64,000 bases of DNA, from positions 1-64,000 of the forward strand of contig JAABRM010000004.1 in assembly GCA_011390955.1 (NCBI GenBank), read 5' to 3'. The stretch is from Oscillatoriales cyanobacterium (GTDB taxonomy: Bacteria; Cyanobacteriota; Cyanobacteriia; Cyanobacteriales; Laspinemataceae). Position 1 is the stretch's first letter, and every line of letters starts with the position of its first letter. The notes beneath the pieces are model-generated. The model was not told where the DNA came from. It saw only the letters and a program-made list of their open reading frames with translations, and did no database searches. Both the position numbers and the translations under genes were made by a program. Positions 46,081-55,576 of this stretch are shown one piece after another.

Positions 46081-47964
46081 ATGCCTTTAATTAAAAAGCC
46101 TAATTTTCGATCCTATTTCAATTTAAGTAACTTGCTGATATTAGTGGGTTTATTATTATTAGCCGCTAATTTCCTGTTGCCCCGTCGTCAAGCAATTCCC
46201 AGAGTTCCTTATAGCATTTTTATTTCCCAGGTTGAGGCGGGTCAAGTGGCGGCTGCCCAAGTGGGCGAGCAAGAAATTAGATATTACTTAAAAAGAGAAC
46301 CAAAAGAAGGTGAAGAACCCGCAGAAGCGGAGAAGCAACTGGGTCAATTACTGGCGACAACGCCTATTTTTGATTTAAGTTTACCTCAACGATTAGAAAA
46401 AAATGGGGTAGTATTTCAAGGGGCACCGCCGCCACAAAATACCTGGGTGGGTACGGTGATTAGTTGGGTGATTCCCCCAGTGATTTTAGTGTTAATGTTT
46501 CAGTTTTTTATGGGTCGGGATAGTCGGACTCAAGGCAGTCTTTCTTTTAGTAAGAGTAAGGCGAGAATTTATGTGGCCGGAGAGGATACTAAAATCACTT
46601 TTGCAGATGTTGCCGGGGTGGAAGAAGCCAAGACTGAGTTAGCAGAAATTGTGGAGTTTCTCAAAAGTCCAGAACGCTTTGCGGCGATTGGGGCACGCAT
46701 TCCTAAAGGGGTGTTATTAGTTGGCCCGCCGGGAACAGGAAAAACTCTGTTGGCTAAAGCGGTGGCTGGGGAAGCTGGGGTGGCATTTTTTAGTATTTCG
46801 GCTTCGGAATTTGTGGAGTTATTTGTGGGTACTGGGGCGGCCAGAGTTCGCGATTTGTTTGAACAAGCAAAACAAAAAGCCCCTTGTATTATTTTTATTG
46901 ATGAGTTAGATGCGATCGGCAAGTCTCGGAGTAGTGGGGGTACTCCTAGTGGGAGTAATGATGAACGGGAACAAACCCTGAATCAATTGTTAACTGAAAT
47001 GGATGGGTTTGCGGCAGGAAAAGCTACGGTGATTGTGTTAGCAGCAACTAACCGCCCGGAAACTTTGGATGCAGCTTTGTTACGTCCCGGACGCTTTGAC
47101 CGTCAAGTTTTGGTCGATCGCCCGGACTTGGCTGGACGAGAGGCAATTTTAACTACTCATGCCCAAAAGGTAAAGTTAGGAAGCGATGTGGATTTACACG
47201 CGATCGCAGTGAAAACTCCGGGTTTTGCCGGGGCTGATTTGGCTAATTTAGTTAATGAAGCGGCTTTATTAGCGGCCAGAAATAATCGGGAAGCGGTGAC
47301 AATAGAGGACTTTAATGAGGCGATCGAACGAGTGATTGCTGGTTTAGAAAAGAAAAGCCGCGTCCTAAGTGATAAGGAGAAAAAAGTAGTGGCTTACCAT
47401 GAGGTTGGTCATGCCTTAGTTGGTGCTATTATGCCCGGGGCTGGGAAAGTGACTAAAATTTCCATTGTGCCGCGAGGAATGTCCGCTTTAGGCTATACTT
47501 TAAAAATGCCCACGGAAGATCGCTTTTTAATGGATGATAGCGAATTTCGCGAACAAATTACTATGTTACTTGGCGGTCGGGCAGCGGAAGAAATTGTCTT
47601 TAACCGCGTCACTAATGGGGCATCGGATGATTTACAAAGGGCGACGGATTTAGCCGAACGCATGGTGACAGCTTATGGCATGAGTAAGGTATTAGGACCT
47701 TTAGCTTATCAGCAAAATGATGCCAATAATTTCTTAGGTAATCGGTCAATGAATATGCGCCGCATGGTTAGCGAGGAAACCGCTAAGGCGATCGATGCGG
47801 AAGTGAAAACTATTGTAGAAACCGCTTATGAGAATGCCTTAGCTTTGCTGAATTATAACCGCGATTTGTTAGACAGAATTACTGGAAAATTATTAGAAAC
47901 TGAGGTGATTGAAGGGGAAGAATTAGATGCCCTTTTAGGTGAAGCAAAACCCGTGCAAGAATAA
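46081..47964 (+). CDS. ftsH: ATP-dependent zinc metalloprotease FtsH
   Basis: This 627-residue membrane AAA protease has an N-terminal membrane helix (LLILVGLLLLAANFLL), a lumenal/periplasmic domain, a second helix (VISWVIPPVILVLMFQFFMG), a AAA domain with P-loop GPPGTGKT (~215), pore segment ELFVGTGAARVRDLF, Walker B IIFIDELDAIG, the SRH, and the zinc site H440-E-V-G-H444. HEVGH and FVGTGAARV depart from the common HEAGH and FVGVGASRV, and I recall these variants in the cyanobacterial FtsH4 type. FtsH degrades damaged membrane proteins, including photosystem II D1. ATG 46081 has GGAAGGA just upstream. Confidence 0.96.
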   Translation: MPLIKKPNFRSYFNLSNLLILVGLLLLAANFLLPRRQAIPRVPYSIFISQVEAGQVAAAQVGEQEIRYYLKREPKEGEEPAEAEKQLGQLLATTPIFDLSLPQRLEKNGVVFQGAPPPQNTWVGTVISWVIPPVILVLMFQFFMGRDSRTQGSLSFSKSKARIYVAGEDTKITFADVAGVEEAKTELAEIVEFLKSPERFAAIGARIPKGVLLVGPPGTGKTLLAKAVAGEAGVAFFSISASEFVELFVGTGAARVRDLFEQAKQKAPCIIFIDELDAIGKSRSSGGTPSGSNDEREQTLNQLLTEMDGFAAGKATVIVLAATNRPETLDAALLRPGRFDRQVLVDRPDLAGREAILTTHAQKVKLGSDVDLHAIAVKTPGFAGADLANLVNEAALLAARNNREAVTIEDFNEAIERVIAGLEKKSRVLSDKEKKVVAYHEVGHALVGAIMPGAGKVTKISIVPRGMSALGYTLKMPTEDRFLMDDSEFREQITMLLGGRAAEEIVFNRVTNGASDDLQRATDLAERMVTAYGMSKVLGPLAYQQNDANNFLGNRSMNMRRMVSEETAKAIDAEVKTIVETAYENALALLNYNRDLLDRITGKLLETEVIEGEELDALLGEAKPVQE

Positions 47965-47967
47965 TTA

Positions 47968-48033
47968 CCACAGAGACACAGAGAACACGGAGATATTTAA
48001 TCTTTGTGTCCTTTGTGTCTTTGTGGTAAAAAT
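47968..48033. repeat. CCACAGAGACACAGAG inverted repeat
   Basis: ACCACAGAGACACAGAG pairs with CTTTGTGTCTTTGTGGT across ~60 bp. Related motifs occur at 18768, 19207, 20473, 48690, 50402 and 53833-53895. They form a dispersed family. Confidence 0.8.
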
Positions 48034-48061
48034 AAACGCTAAGTGGAATTAGGAGAAAAAA

Positions 48062-48625
48062 ATGATAGTCGATATTCGTCGGTTAACGGTGGAAGAATAT
48101 CATCGGATGGGAGATTTGGGAATTCTTGACCCTAATGAACCTGTAGAATTAATTGAAGGACAAGTTATTCAAAAACCTATGAAAGGAAAATCTCATAGTG
48201 CGGCAGTTTCAAGAACAGATCATTTACTGAGAAATCGTTTAGGCGATCGCGTTTTAGTCAGGCTAGAAAATCCCGTTAAGTTAAATGATTACTCGGAACC
48301 AGAACCGGATATTGCTTTGGTAAGACCTGACCCTTTGTATTATGAAGACCACCACCCAACCCCTAGGGAAATTTATCTCATTATTGAAGTGGCAGATAGC
48401 ACTTTGAAAAGAGATCGCGAATTTAAAGGGACAGTTTATGCTAAAGCGGGAATTACGGATTATTGGGTTTTAGATATTAGCGATCGCCAATTATATGTTT
48501 TGCGAGAACCTCAAGAAAATGGTTATCAACGGGAAGCTATTCTCAGGGAAAATGACCCGATTTCACTTTTAGCTTTTCCTGATGTAACGATCGCCGTTGC
48601 GGAAATGTTAAGTCCGGTGGTTTAA
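48062..48625 (+). CDS. Uma2-family (DUF820) nuclease-fold protein, copy 1
   Basis: This 187-residue protein of the Uma2 family, common in cyanobacteria, has a PD-(D/E)xK-type core: EPEPDIALVRPDPLYY, then YLIIEVADSTLKRDREFKG and YAKAGITDYWVLDI. The family is predicted to be a restriction-endonuclease-like fold, but its biological role is unproven. AGGAGA precedes the ATG. It is a tandem duplicate of the next gene: 187 residues each, identical for ~40 residues at the front and ~110 at the back, but differing in the middle (residues ~42-77). Confidence 0.88.
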   Translation: MIVDIRRLTVEEYHRMGDLGILDPNEPVELIEGQVIQKPMKGKSHSAAVSRTDHLLRNRLGDRVLVRLENPVKLNDYSEPEPDIALVRPDPLYYEDHHPTPREIYLIIEVADSTLKRDREFKGTVYAKAGITDYWVLDISDRQLYVLREPQENGYQREAILRENDPISLLAFPDVTIAVAEMLSPVV

Positions 48626-48744
48626 AAAATAATTAACGTCACTTTCGAGATATAACACAAATATTTAATCTCTCTGATTTAATCTTTGTGTCCTCTGTGT
48701 CTCTGTGGTAAAAATTAAACACTAAGTGGAATTAGGAGCGAAAA

Positions 48745-49308
48745 ATGATAGTCGATATTCGTCGGTTAACGGTGGAAGAATATCATCGGATGGGAGAGTT
48801 GGGAATTCTCGACCCTAATGAACCTGTAGAATTAATTGAAGGACAAGTTATTCAAAAACCTATGAAAGGAACCCGTCATACTTCTACTGTCAGACGCCTT
48901 GAGAACTTATTGAGAAATCGTTTAGGCGATCGCGTTTTTGTTATTTCACAAGACCCAGTTCAGTTAAATGATTACTCTGAACCAGAACCGGATATTGCTT
49001 TGGTAAGACCTGACCCTTTGTATTATGAAGACCACCACCCAACCCCCAGGGAAATTTATCTCATTATTGAAGTGGCAGATAGCACTTTGAAACGCGATCG
49101 CGAATTCAAAGGGACGGTTTATGCTAAAGCGGGAATTACGGATTATTGGGTTTTAGATATTAGCGATCGCCAATTATATGTTTTGCGAGAACCTCAAGAA
49201 AATGGTTATCAACGGGAAGCTATTCTCAGGGAAAATGACCCGATTTCACTTTTAGCTTTTCCTGATGTAACGATCGCCGTTGCGGAAATGTTAAGTCCGG
49301 TGGTTTAA
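48745..49308 (+). CDS. Uma2-family (DUF820) nuclease-fold protein, copy 2
   Basis: This 187-residue paralogue of the preceding gene has the same active-site-like motifs (EPEPDIALVRP, IIEVADSTLKRDREF). The middle segment differs: copy 1 has KSHSAAVSRTDHLL and LVRLENPVK, while copy 2 has TRHTSTVRRLENLL and FVISQDPVQ. AGGAGCG precedes the ATG. The two may recognise different partners or DNA, or the difference may come from recombination with a third Uma2 gene. Confidence 0.88.
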   Translation: MIVDIRRLTVEEYHRMGELGILDPNEPVELIEGQVIQKPMKGTRHTSTVRRLENLLRNRLGDRVFVISQDPVQLNDYSEPEPDIALVRPDPLYYEDHHPTPREIYLIIEVADSTLKRDREFKGTVYAKAGITDYWVLDISDRQLYVLREPQENGYQREAILRENDPISLLAFPDVTIAVAEMLSPVV

Positions 49309-49340
49309 AAAATAATTAACGTCACTTTCGAGAGAAAACA

Positions 49341-49440
49341 TATAGCGGTTATTAGTATTAGCCGGATTACAGGGGTTTTCTGGATTCCCGCATTCGCGGG
49401 AATGACAGGTTTTTTTGTAGTTCATAACTCTGACAACTGG
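49341..49440. mobile_element. MITE-like element A, right end degraded
   Basis: It begins TATAGCGGTTATT and runs colinear (reverse orientation) with the copy at 5223-5326 through the hairpin core to TTCATAACTCTGA, then meets element B at 49441. Confidence 0.75.
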
Positions 49441-49569
49441 TAAGTTTACGGGCAGAAATAAATGCACCACAGACCATATCAGAAGAAAAACTGTCATTCC
49501 CGCGAATGCGGGAATCCAAGGATTTACGGTGGGGAACGAAAAGTGCAATTAATTATGTTCACCTACTTA
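49441..49569. mobile_element. MITE-like element B, left end mutated
   Basis: The left end is TAAGTTTACG instead of TAAGTAGGTG. The right end CACCTACTTA is intact (49560-49569). The interior matches the copies at 18205 and 24127. It sits just upstream of xisH. Confidence 0.8.
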
Positions 49570-49653
49570 TAAATATTTATGTCAATGATGGTAAAAGATG
49601 GTATAATTTGCTATATTATAGTTGTGCGATCATTTTTGATTTGATGATTAACT

Positions 49654-50070
49654 ATGTCTGCCAAAGATAAGTTTCACGAAATTGTCAAAACAGCCCTGCA
49701 AAAAGATCAATGGATCGTTACTCACGATCCATATCCGCTTCAGGCAGGTAGCTTTAATCTGGCGATCGATATCGGGGCAGAAAAAATTATTGCCGCTGAA
49801 CAAAAAGGACGAAAAATTGCGGTGGAAATCAAAAGCTTTCGCAGTCCATCTAGAATTGCTGATTTTTACAATGCTTTGGGTCAATTCATCTCTTATCGGT
49901 CAGCGTTGAAGTTGCAAGACAAAGACCGTCAATTATACTTAGGAGTGCCTAGCGATATTTATGAGGAATTTTTTCAAACTTCATTTATTCAGGAACTTGT
50001 CCAAGAAAATCAAGTTTATCTTTTAACTTATAATATTGAACAGGAGGTCATTGAGCGATGGCTACCGTAG
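49654..50070 (+). CDS. xisH: XisH family protein
   Basis: This 138-residue protein matches XisH, first named as an excision-control factor of the fdxN element in heterocystous cyanobacteria: MSAKDKFHEIVKTALQKDQW, DIGAEKIIAAEQKGRKIAVE, RIADFYNALGQFISYR, LYLGVPSDIYEEFF. The D39 ... E58-x-K60 arrangement is compatible with a PD-(D/E)xK nuclease fold. It overlaps xisI by 13 bp. No fdxN element or XisF recombinase is present, so the pair probably has another role here. TATAAT at 49602-49607 is a possible -10 box. Confidence 0.92.
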   Translation: MSAKDKFHEIVKTALQKDQWIVTHDPYPLQAGSFNLAIDIGAEKIIAAEQKGRKIAVEIKSFRSPSRIADFYNALGQFISYRSALKLQDKDRQLYLGVPSDIYEEFFQTSFIQELVQENQVYLLTYNIEQEVIERWLP

Positions 50071-50393
50071 ATATTTATCGACAATATATTCAAGAATTGC
50101 TGACAAAACGCTCAAAATTAGTTTGGAATCCTAAGATTAAGGCGGAAACAATTTTCGATCCAGAGAGAGACCACTATCAATTAGTTTATGTGGGGTGGCC
50201 AACCAATGCCAAGCGGGTCTATGGGGTGGTGCTTCATGTAGATATTATTGATGGGAAAATTTGGATTCAACAAGATGGAACCGAAGAAGGACTGGCGAAT
50301 CAATTGGTTGAATTAGGGGTGCCGAAAGAAGATATTATTTTGGGATTTAATTCCCCAATCATGCGGCAATATACCGATTTTGGGGCGGGATGA
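50058..50393 (+). CDS. xisI: XisI family protein
   Basis: This 111-residue partner of XisH matches the family: YRQYIQELLTKRS, ETIFDPERDHYQLVYVGW, RVYGVVLHVDIIDGKIWIQQ, DGTEEGLANQLVELGVPKED, IILGFNSPIMRQYTDF. It overlaps the upstream gene, and the tight pairing resembles toxin-antitoxin or nuclease-inhibitor organisation, though that is not demonstrated. Confidence 0.92.
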   Translation: MATVDIYRQYIQELLTKRSKLVWNPKIKAETIFDPERDHYQLVYVGWPTNAKRVYGVVLHVDIIDGKIWIQQDGTEEGLANQLVELGVPKEDIILGFNSPIMRQYTDFGAG

Positions 50394-50469
50394 TGTAAAG
50401 AATAAACACCACAAAGAGACTAAGGACATAAAGAAGATTACAATAAGACCAAGCAGTTAAATCTTAGCT

Positions 50470-53400
50470 ATGACTAATAAAATTACCCATCCTTTATTTC
50501 ACCCCAAAACTCTGAATAATGCTATCCGCAATTTTACTTTTCCCCAAGACTTAGACCAACGTCATGCCCTGGTTAAAAAGTGGCTTGAACCATTAAAAGC
50601 AGGGACGCTGAATCAAATTAAAGAAGTTTCTTTACATGGGGAATTTCTGACGGATATTTTTCAGCGAGTTTTGGGCTATGTTTCGGTGATTTCCGGTGGG
50701 GGTAAAGCCTGGGAAATTCACGCGGAAACGACTATATCTGATGGGGGTGGTTCGGCAGATGCGGCTTTGGGTTTTTTTACGGCTTCCGCAGGGAAAAAAG
50801 ACAAAATTAAGCTAGAAGGAAAAGTTATCGCACCGATTGAGTTAAAAGGGGCAAAAGAAGATTTAGATCGCCCCCCGTCGGGTCGCAAAGAGTCAGCGGT
50901 GGAACAGGGCTGGCGCTATGCAAATTATACTCCAGATTGTCGCTGGGTGATTGTTTCTAATTATCGGGAGTTGCGCTTATATTATACCAGTAAAACTCCG
51001 GCTTATTATGAGCGGTTTCGTCTGGTTGATTTAGAGGATATTCAAGAGTTTAAGCGGTTTTATTTTATTTTCTGTCGGCCAAATTTTCTGGGGGTGAAAT
51101 CCGATCGCCCTTCGGCTATAGATCGCTTATTGGCTGAGTCCAATGAGGTGCAAGAAAGTATTACTAAGCAACTGTATCAAGAATATAAGGAGATTCGCGG
51201 GCAATTGGTGAAGCATTTTCGCTTTTCGGGGCCAAAAGACCTGCCCGATCGCGATCGCCTGCTAATTGAAAAAGCCCAAAAAACTTTAGACCGGATTTTG
51301 TTTATTGCCTTTTGCGAAGATAAGGGTTTATTGCCAGCAAAAACCATTATGCAAGCCCACGATCGCGTAGATCCCTATAATCCCCGACCGATTTGGCAAA
51401 ATTATCAAGCGGTGTTTCGTTGGGTGGATAAAGGCAATGAAAATCCGCCGATTTCTGGTTATAATGGCGGGTTATTTGAACTTGACCCCCTGTTAGATGA
51501 ACAGTTGACCGTTCCGAATATTCTTTGTGGTCAAATTAAGCAGTTAACTCGCTATGATTTTGATACGGAGGTTTCTGTTGATATCCTGGGGCGGATATTT
51601 GAGCAGTCGGTGACGGATTTAGAGGAGTTAAAAGCAGAAGCGACCGGGCAAGAATATGATCGGAAAAAAGGAAAACGCAAGACTCAAGGGGTATTTTATA
51701 CCCCGGCTTTTATTACTCAATATATTGTTGAGGTTGCCCTGGGTGGTTATCTGAAAAAACAGGAACAGGAAGTCCGCGATCGCCTCCAATTAGAGCAAAT
51801 TTCCCCACGGGCAACTAAGAAACGGCAGCAAGCAGAAATTCAGTTTTGGGAAACCTACCGGGATGAGGTTTTGAAGCAAACCAGAGTCATCGATCCGGCT
51901 TGTGGATCTGGGGCTTTTTTAATTGCGGCTTTTGAGTATTTGCTGCGGGAATATGAACGAGTCAACCAAGCCTTAGCCAGTTTAGAAACTGGGGGGAAAA
52001 AGGATGCAGAAATTGTCGGTCAGCGCAGCTTATTTGAGTTGAACCGGACAATTTTAAACCAGAATCTCTATGGGGTGGATTTGTCCCCTGAGTCGGTGGA
52101 AATTACCAAGCTTTCTCTCTGGTTGAAAACCGCTGAAAAAGGGAAAACCCTGACGGATTTAGATGGGAATATTAAAGTGGGTAATTCCCTGGTGGATGAC
52201 CCGGAAGTGGCAGAACGGGCTTTTAATTGGCAGGCAGAATTTCCCGAAGTGTTTGCGGATGGTGGGTTTGATGTGGCGATCGGTAATCCGCCTTATGTGC
52301 GCCAAGAATTGTTATCGCCAATTAAGCCTTATTTGCAAAAAAAATATCAGTCTTATGATGGGGTAGCGGATTTATATGCTTATTTTTATGAGCAAGGGCT
52401 AAATATTTTGAAACCGGGGGGAGTGCTTTCTTATATTGTGACAAATAAATGGTTGCGGGCAGGATATGGGGAAGCTTTGCGGCGGTTTTTTGTGGAAAAT
52501 AGCGTATTTGAGGAAATTGTTGATTTTGGTCATGCGCCTATTTTTGAAGATGCGGATACTTTTCCTTGTATTGTGGGGTTACGGAAACGATTAGATCCCC
52601 AAGGTTCCGGGGAAAAGTATGTGCAAGTTTGTCCAGTTCCCAGAGAAAAATTAGCGAATATTAATTTGAGTCAATATGTCCAGCAAGAAAGTTATCCGGT
52701 TGCTTGGTCGCGGTTTTCTGGGGATGCTTGGAGTTTGGAACGTCCCGAAGTTGAAGCATTAATGGAAAAAATTCAGCGCGTGGGTATTCCTTTGAAAGAG
52801 TTTGCTGGAGTTAAGCCTTTGTACGGGATTAAAACCGGGTTTAATGAAGCGTTTTTGATTGATGAGGGGACGAAAAATCGTCTGGTTAAAGCTGACCCTA
52901 AATCCGCTGAGGTGATTAAGCCTTTTTTGCGGGGACGGGATATTAAACGCTGGAGTCCCGATTGGCAAAATTTGTGGTTGATTTTTACCAGACGAGGGAT
53001 TGATATTGATGCTTATCCGGCAGTGAAAGCACATCTAAGTCAGTATCGAGAAAAATTAGAACCCCGCCCTAAAGATTGGCATACAAATCAGGATGGGGAA
53101 TGGCTAGGAAGAAAAACCGGAAGCTATCAATGGTATGAAATTCAAGATGCCGTTGATTATTGGCAGATGTTTGAACAGCCGAAAATTATCTATCAAGAAA
53201 TTAATACTTTTCCAGCGTATGCGATCGATACTCAGGGTTATTTTGCCAATAATAAAGTGTTTCTGATTGCTAAATATGAATTATATCTTTGTGGTTGCTT
53301 AAATTCTGCATTAGGATGGTGGATCGCTCATCAAATATTTCCCAAAATGATTGGTGATGCGGTGACTCCCCGTGGAGATATTATGGTGGATTTTCCGATC

Positions 53401-53823
53401 GCCCCACCCTCCGATCAAATCCGCGAACAAGTGGAACCGATTGTTAGCCGACTGATTGAAATCACCCAAGCCAACCAAACTGCTTATAAAGAAGTATTGG
53501 ACTGGTTACAAGTTGAGCAACAAATTGATAAACCCGGTCAAAAACTGGCAGACTTTGCTAATTTAGAGGAAAAGGATTTTATTCAAGAAGTGAGAAAGCG
53601 GAAACCCAAATCTGCGGGCGGTATGAGTCCCTCTGCCCTGAAAGAACTGCGGCAAGTTTATCAAGATTATGCCCCGGATATTCAAGCCCGTCAAGGAGAA
53701 GCCTTGACCCTAGAACAGCGTCTTGCCGATTTAGTTAATCAAGCTTATGGTTTAACCCCGGAAGAAATCGATTTAATGTGGAAAACTGCGCCGCCAAGAA
53801 TGCCGATCGCCCCGGTTAAATAG
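50470..53823 (+). CDS. Type IIG restriction-modification fusion protein (Eco57I-like)
   Basis: This 1117-residue single-chain enzyme has an N-terminal nuclease-like region with D/E-x-K (IAPIELKGAKEDLD, ~120-130), a helical connector, TQGVFYTPAFITQYIV, an N6-adenine methylase with motif I DPACGSGAFLIAAFEYLL (~475) and motif IV NPPYVRQELL (~607), and a C-terminal TaqI/type I-like specificity domain (GDAVTPRGDIMVDFPIAPPS). It should both methylate and cut its site. No separate methylase or specificity gene is present. It lies directly after xisHI, so 49.6-53.8 kb looks like a defence-type segment. The ATG at 50470 precedes a hydrophilic N-terminus. Confidence 0.9.
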   Translation: MTNKITHPLFHPKTLNNAIRNFTFPQDLDQRHALVKKWLEPLKAGTLNQIKEVSLHGEFLTDIFQRVLGYVSVISGGGKAWEIHAETTISDGGGSADAALGFFTASAGKKDKIKLEGKVIAPIELKGAKEDLDRPPSGRKESAVEQGWRYANYTPDCRWVIVSNYRELRLYYTSKTPAYYERFRLVDLEDIQEFKRFYFIFCRPNFLGVKSDRPSAIDRLLAESNEVQESITKQLYQEYKEIRGQLVKHFRFSGPKDLPDRDRLLIEKAQKTLDRILFIAFCEDKGLLPAKTIMQAHDRVDPYNPRPIWQNYQAVFRWVDKGNENPPISGYNGGLFELDPLLDEQLTVPNILCGQIKQLTRYDFDTEVSVDILGRIFEQSVTDLEELKAEATGQEYDRKKGKRKTQGVFYTPAFITQYIVEVALGGYLKKQEQEVRDRLQLEQISPRATKKRQQAEIQFWETYRDEVLKQTRVIDPACGSGAFLIAAFEYLLREYERVNQALASLETGGKKDAEIVGQRSLFELNRTILNQNLYGVDLSPESVEITKLSLWLKTAEKGKTLTDLDGNIKVGNSLVDDPEVAERAFNWQAEFPEVFADGGFDVAIGNPPYVRQELLSPIKPYLQKKYQSYDGVADLYAYFYEQGLNILKPGGVLSYIVTNKWLRAGYGEALRRFFVENSVFEEIVDFGHAPIFEDADTFPCIVGLRKRLDPQGSGEKYVQVCPVPREKLANINLSQYVQQESYPVAWSRFSGDAWSLERPEVEALMEKIQRVGIPLKEFAGVKPLYGIKTGFNEAFLIDEGTKNRLVKADPKSAEVIKPFLRGRDIKRWSPDWQNLWLIFTRRGIDIDAYPAVKAHLSQYREKLEPRPKDWHTNQDGEWLGRKTGSYQWYEIQDAVDYWQMFEQPKIIYQEINTFPAYAIDTQGYFANNKVFLIAKYELYLCGCLNSALGWWIAHQIFPKMIGDAVTPRGDIMVDFPIAPPSDQIREQVEPIVSRLIEITQANQTAYKEVLDWLQVEQQIDKPGQKLADFANLEEKDFIQEVRKRKPKSAGGMSPSALKELRQVYQDYAPDIQARQGEALTLEQRLADLVNQAYGLTPEEIDLMWKTAPPRMPIAPVK

Positions 53824-53832
53824 AAATTTTTA

Positions 53833-53895
53833 CGACAGAGACAGAGAGAAAACGGAGAGTTTAAATCTTTGTGTCCTTTGTGTCTCTGTGGTAAA
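53833..53895. repeat. ACAGAGACAGAGAG / TTTGTGTCTCTGTGG inverted repeat
   Basis: This is another member of the CCACAGAGACACAGAG family. The arms pair across ~60 bp immediately after the RM gene. The rest of 53824-54115 has no supported gene. Confidence 0.75.
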
Positions 53896-54115
53896 AAATC
53901 AAGATATGACCCAAAATCTCAAAATTATTGTATAATAAAGCCCCCTGCACCCTTGCCCTAAGTCTGGGCTGCACCTCCGCACCCCGGTTTTAGCCGTCAG
54001 ATTTGTCCAGGCAGGTGAGAAAATCATCAGATCCATCAATGAAAACCGACGAGAGGGGACTTGCCACTTTACAATAAACTCTGGTAAGCCCGGATAGAAG
54101 ATAAGAAGGTAAGAC

Positions 54116-55576
54116 ATGGCCTCCATCCGCGAGTTACATAAACAACTCATTCAAAAAGAACGCTCTGCTGTTGAAATTGCTCAAGAAAGTTTAGACCGAA
54201 TTTCCAAGCTGGAACCGAAACTCCGTAGTTTCCTGGTGGTGACGCCAGAAAAAGCCTTAGCACAAGCCCGCCTGGTGGATGCCAAAATTGCCGCCGGGGA
54301 GGAAATTGGACTGCTGGCAGGAATTCCTATTGCTATTAAAGATAATATGTGTACCAAGGGAATTCGCACTACTTGTGGTTCCCGGATTTTGGCAAGTTAT
54401 GTGCCCCCTTATGAGTCCACCGTGACCCAAAAACTGGCGGAAGCTGGGGCGGTGATGATGGGTAAAACCAATATGGATGAGTTTGCGATGGGCAGTTCTA
54501 CGGAAACTTCTGCCTATCAATTAACCGCCAACCCCTGGGATTTAGAACGAGTTCCGGGGGGGTCTTCCGGGGGATCTGCCGCTGCGGTGGCATCAGGAGA
54601 ATGCCCGATCGCCCTGGGTTCTGATACGGGGGGTTCAATCCGCCAACCGGCCTCTTTTTGCGGCGTGGTGGGCTTGAAACCTACTTATGGTCTGGTGTCT
54701 CGGTTCGGCTTGGTGGCTTATGCCTCATCCTTGGATCAAATTGGCCCGTTTGGTCGGACCGTGGAAGATGCGGCAATTTTATTACAGGAGATCGCTGGTT
54801 ATGACCCCAAAGATGCCACCAGTCTCAACATGAAAGTTCCTGACTATGTTCACGGGATCAGACCGAATTTAAAACCCAAAGGTCAACTGCGAATTGGCAT
54901 TATTCAAGAAACTTTGGGGGAAGGGATCGATCCAGAAGTTGCCAGTACGGTGACAAAAGCGATCGAGGTTTTCCAAGATTTAGGGGCAGAAATTCAAGTA
55001 GTTTCTTGTCCGCGATTTCGGTATGGTTTACCCACCTACTACATTCTCGCCCCGTCAGAAGCATCGGCCAACCTTGCCAGATATGATGGTGTAAAATATG
55101 GTTTCCGGGCCGACGATGCCGAAAACTTAATCGAAATGTATGGCAAAACTCGCGCCGCTGGATTTGGCCCCGAAGTTAAACGCCGGATTATGATTGGCAC
55201 TTACACTTTATCTGCGGGATACTACGACGCTTACTATCTCAAAGCCCAAAAAGTTCGGACTCTAATTAAAGAAGATTTCGATCGCGCTTTTGCCCAGGTG
55301 GATATCTTGGTTTGTCCCACTTCCCCCACCACCGCTTTCAAAGCTGGGGAAAAAATGAACGATCCCTTGAGTATGTATCTTTCTGACTTAATGACCATTC
55401 CCGTTAATTTAGCTGGTTTACCTGCACTAAGTCTTCCCTGTGGTTTTGATAAAAAAGGACTACCCATTGGGATGCAATTGATCGGCAATGTTTTAAAAGA
55501 AGATTTGCTGTTGCGGGTTGCTTATGCTTATGAACAAGCTACGGATTGGAATCAGTACGAACCCAAATTAGATTAA
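54116..55576 (+). CDS. gatA: Aspartyl/glutamyl-tRNA amidotransferase subunit A
   Basis: This 486-residue amidase subunit of GatCAB makes Gln-tRNA(Gln) or Asn-tRNA(Asn) from mischarged tRNA. The catalytic Ser-cis-Ser-Lys triad is visible: Lys in [14 protein letters not shown] (~75), and the serines in [17 protein letters not shown] and [17 protein letters not shown]. Length is standard. gatB and gatC are not adjacent, which is usual in cyanobacteria. Weak GAAGGT precedes the ATG. Confidence 0.97.
   Translation: MASIRELHKQLIQKERSAVEIAQESLDRISKLEPKLRSFLVVTPEKALAQARLVDAKIAAGEEIGLLAGIPIAIKDNMCTKGIRTTCGSRILASYVPPYESTVTQKLAEAGAVMMGKTNMDEFAMGSSTETSAYQLTANPWDLERVPGGSSGGSAAAVASGECPIALGSDTGGSIRQPASFCGVVGLKPTYGLVSRFGLVAYASSLDQIGPFGRTVEDAAILLQEIAGYDPKDATSLNMKVPDYVHGIRPNLKPKGQLRIGIIQETLGEGIDPEVASTVTKAIEVFQDLGAEIQVVSCPRFRYGLPTYYILAPSEASANLARYDGVKYGFRADDAENLIEMYGKTRAAGFGPEVKRRIMIGTYTLSAGYYDAYYLKAQKVRTLIKEDFDRAFAQVDILVCPTSPTTAFKAGEKMNDPLSMYLSDLMTIPVNLAGLPALSLPCGFDKKGLPIGMQLIGNVLKEDLLLRVAYAYEQATDWNQYEPKLD

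Larger units (their letters stand above)
47996..49333. repeat. 683-bp direct duplication carrying two Uma2 genes
   Basis: The segment 47996-48650 is repeated at 48679-49333 with an offset of exactly 683 bp, covering leader, gene and ~25 bp of trailer. A window of ~110 bp inside the genes is strongly diverged. Confidence 0.85.

Noticed and set aside
49291-49548. Minus-strand frame with CHSRECGNPENP
   Set aside because: Read from the MITE hairpin core, which gives such frames at every copy.
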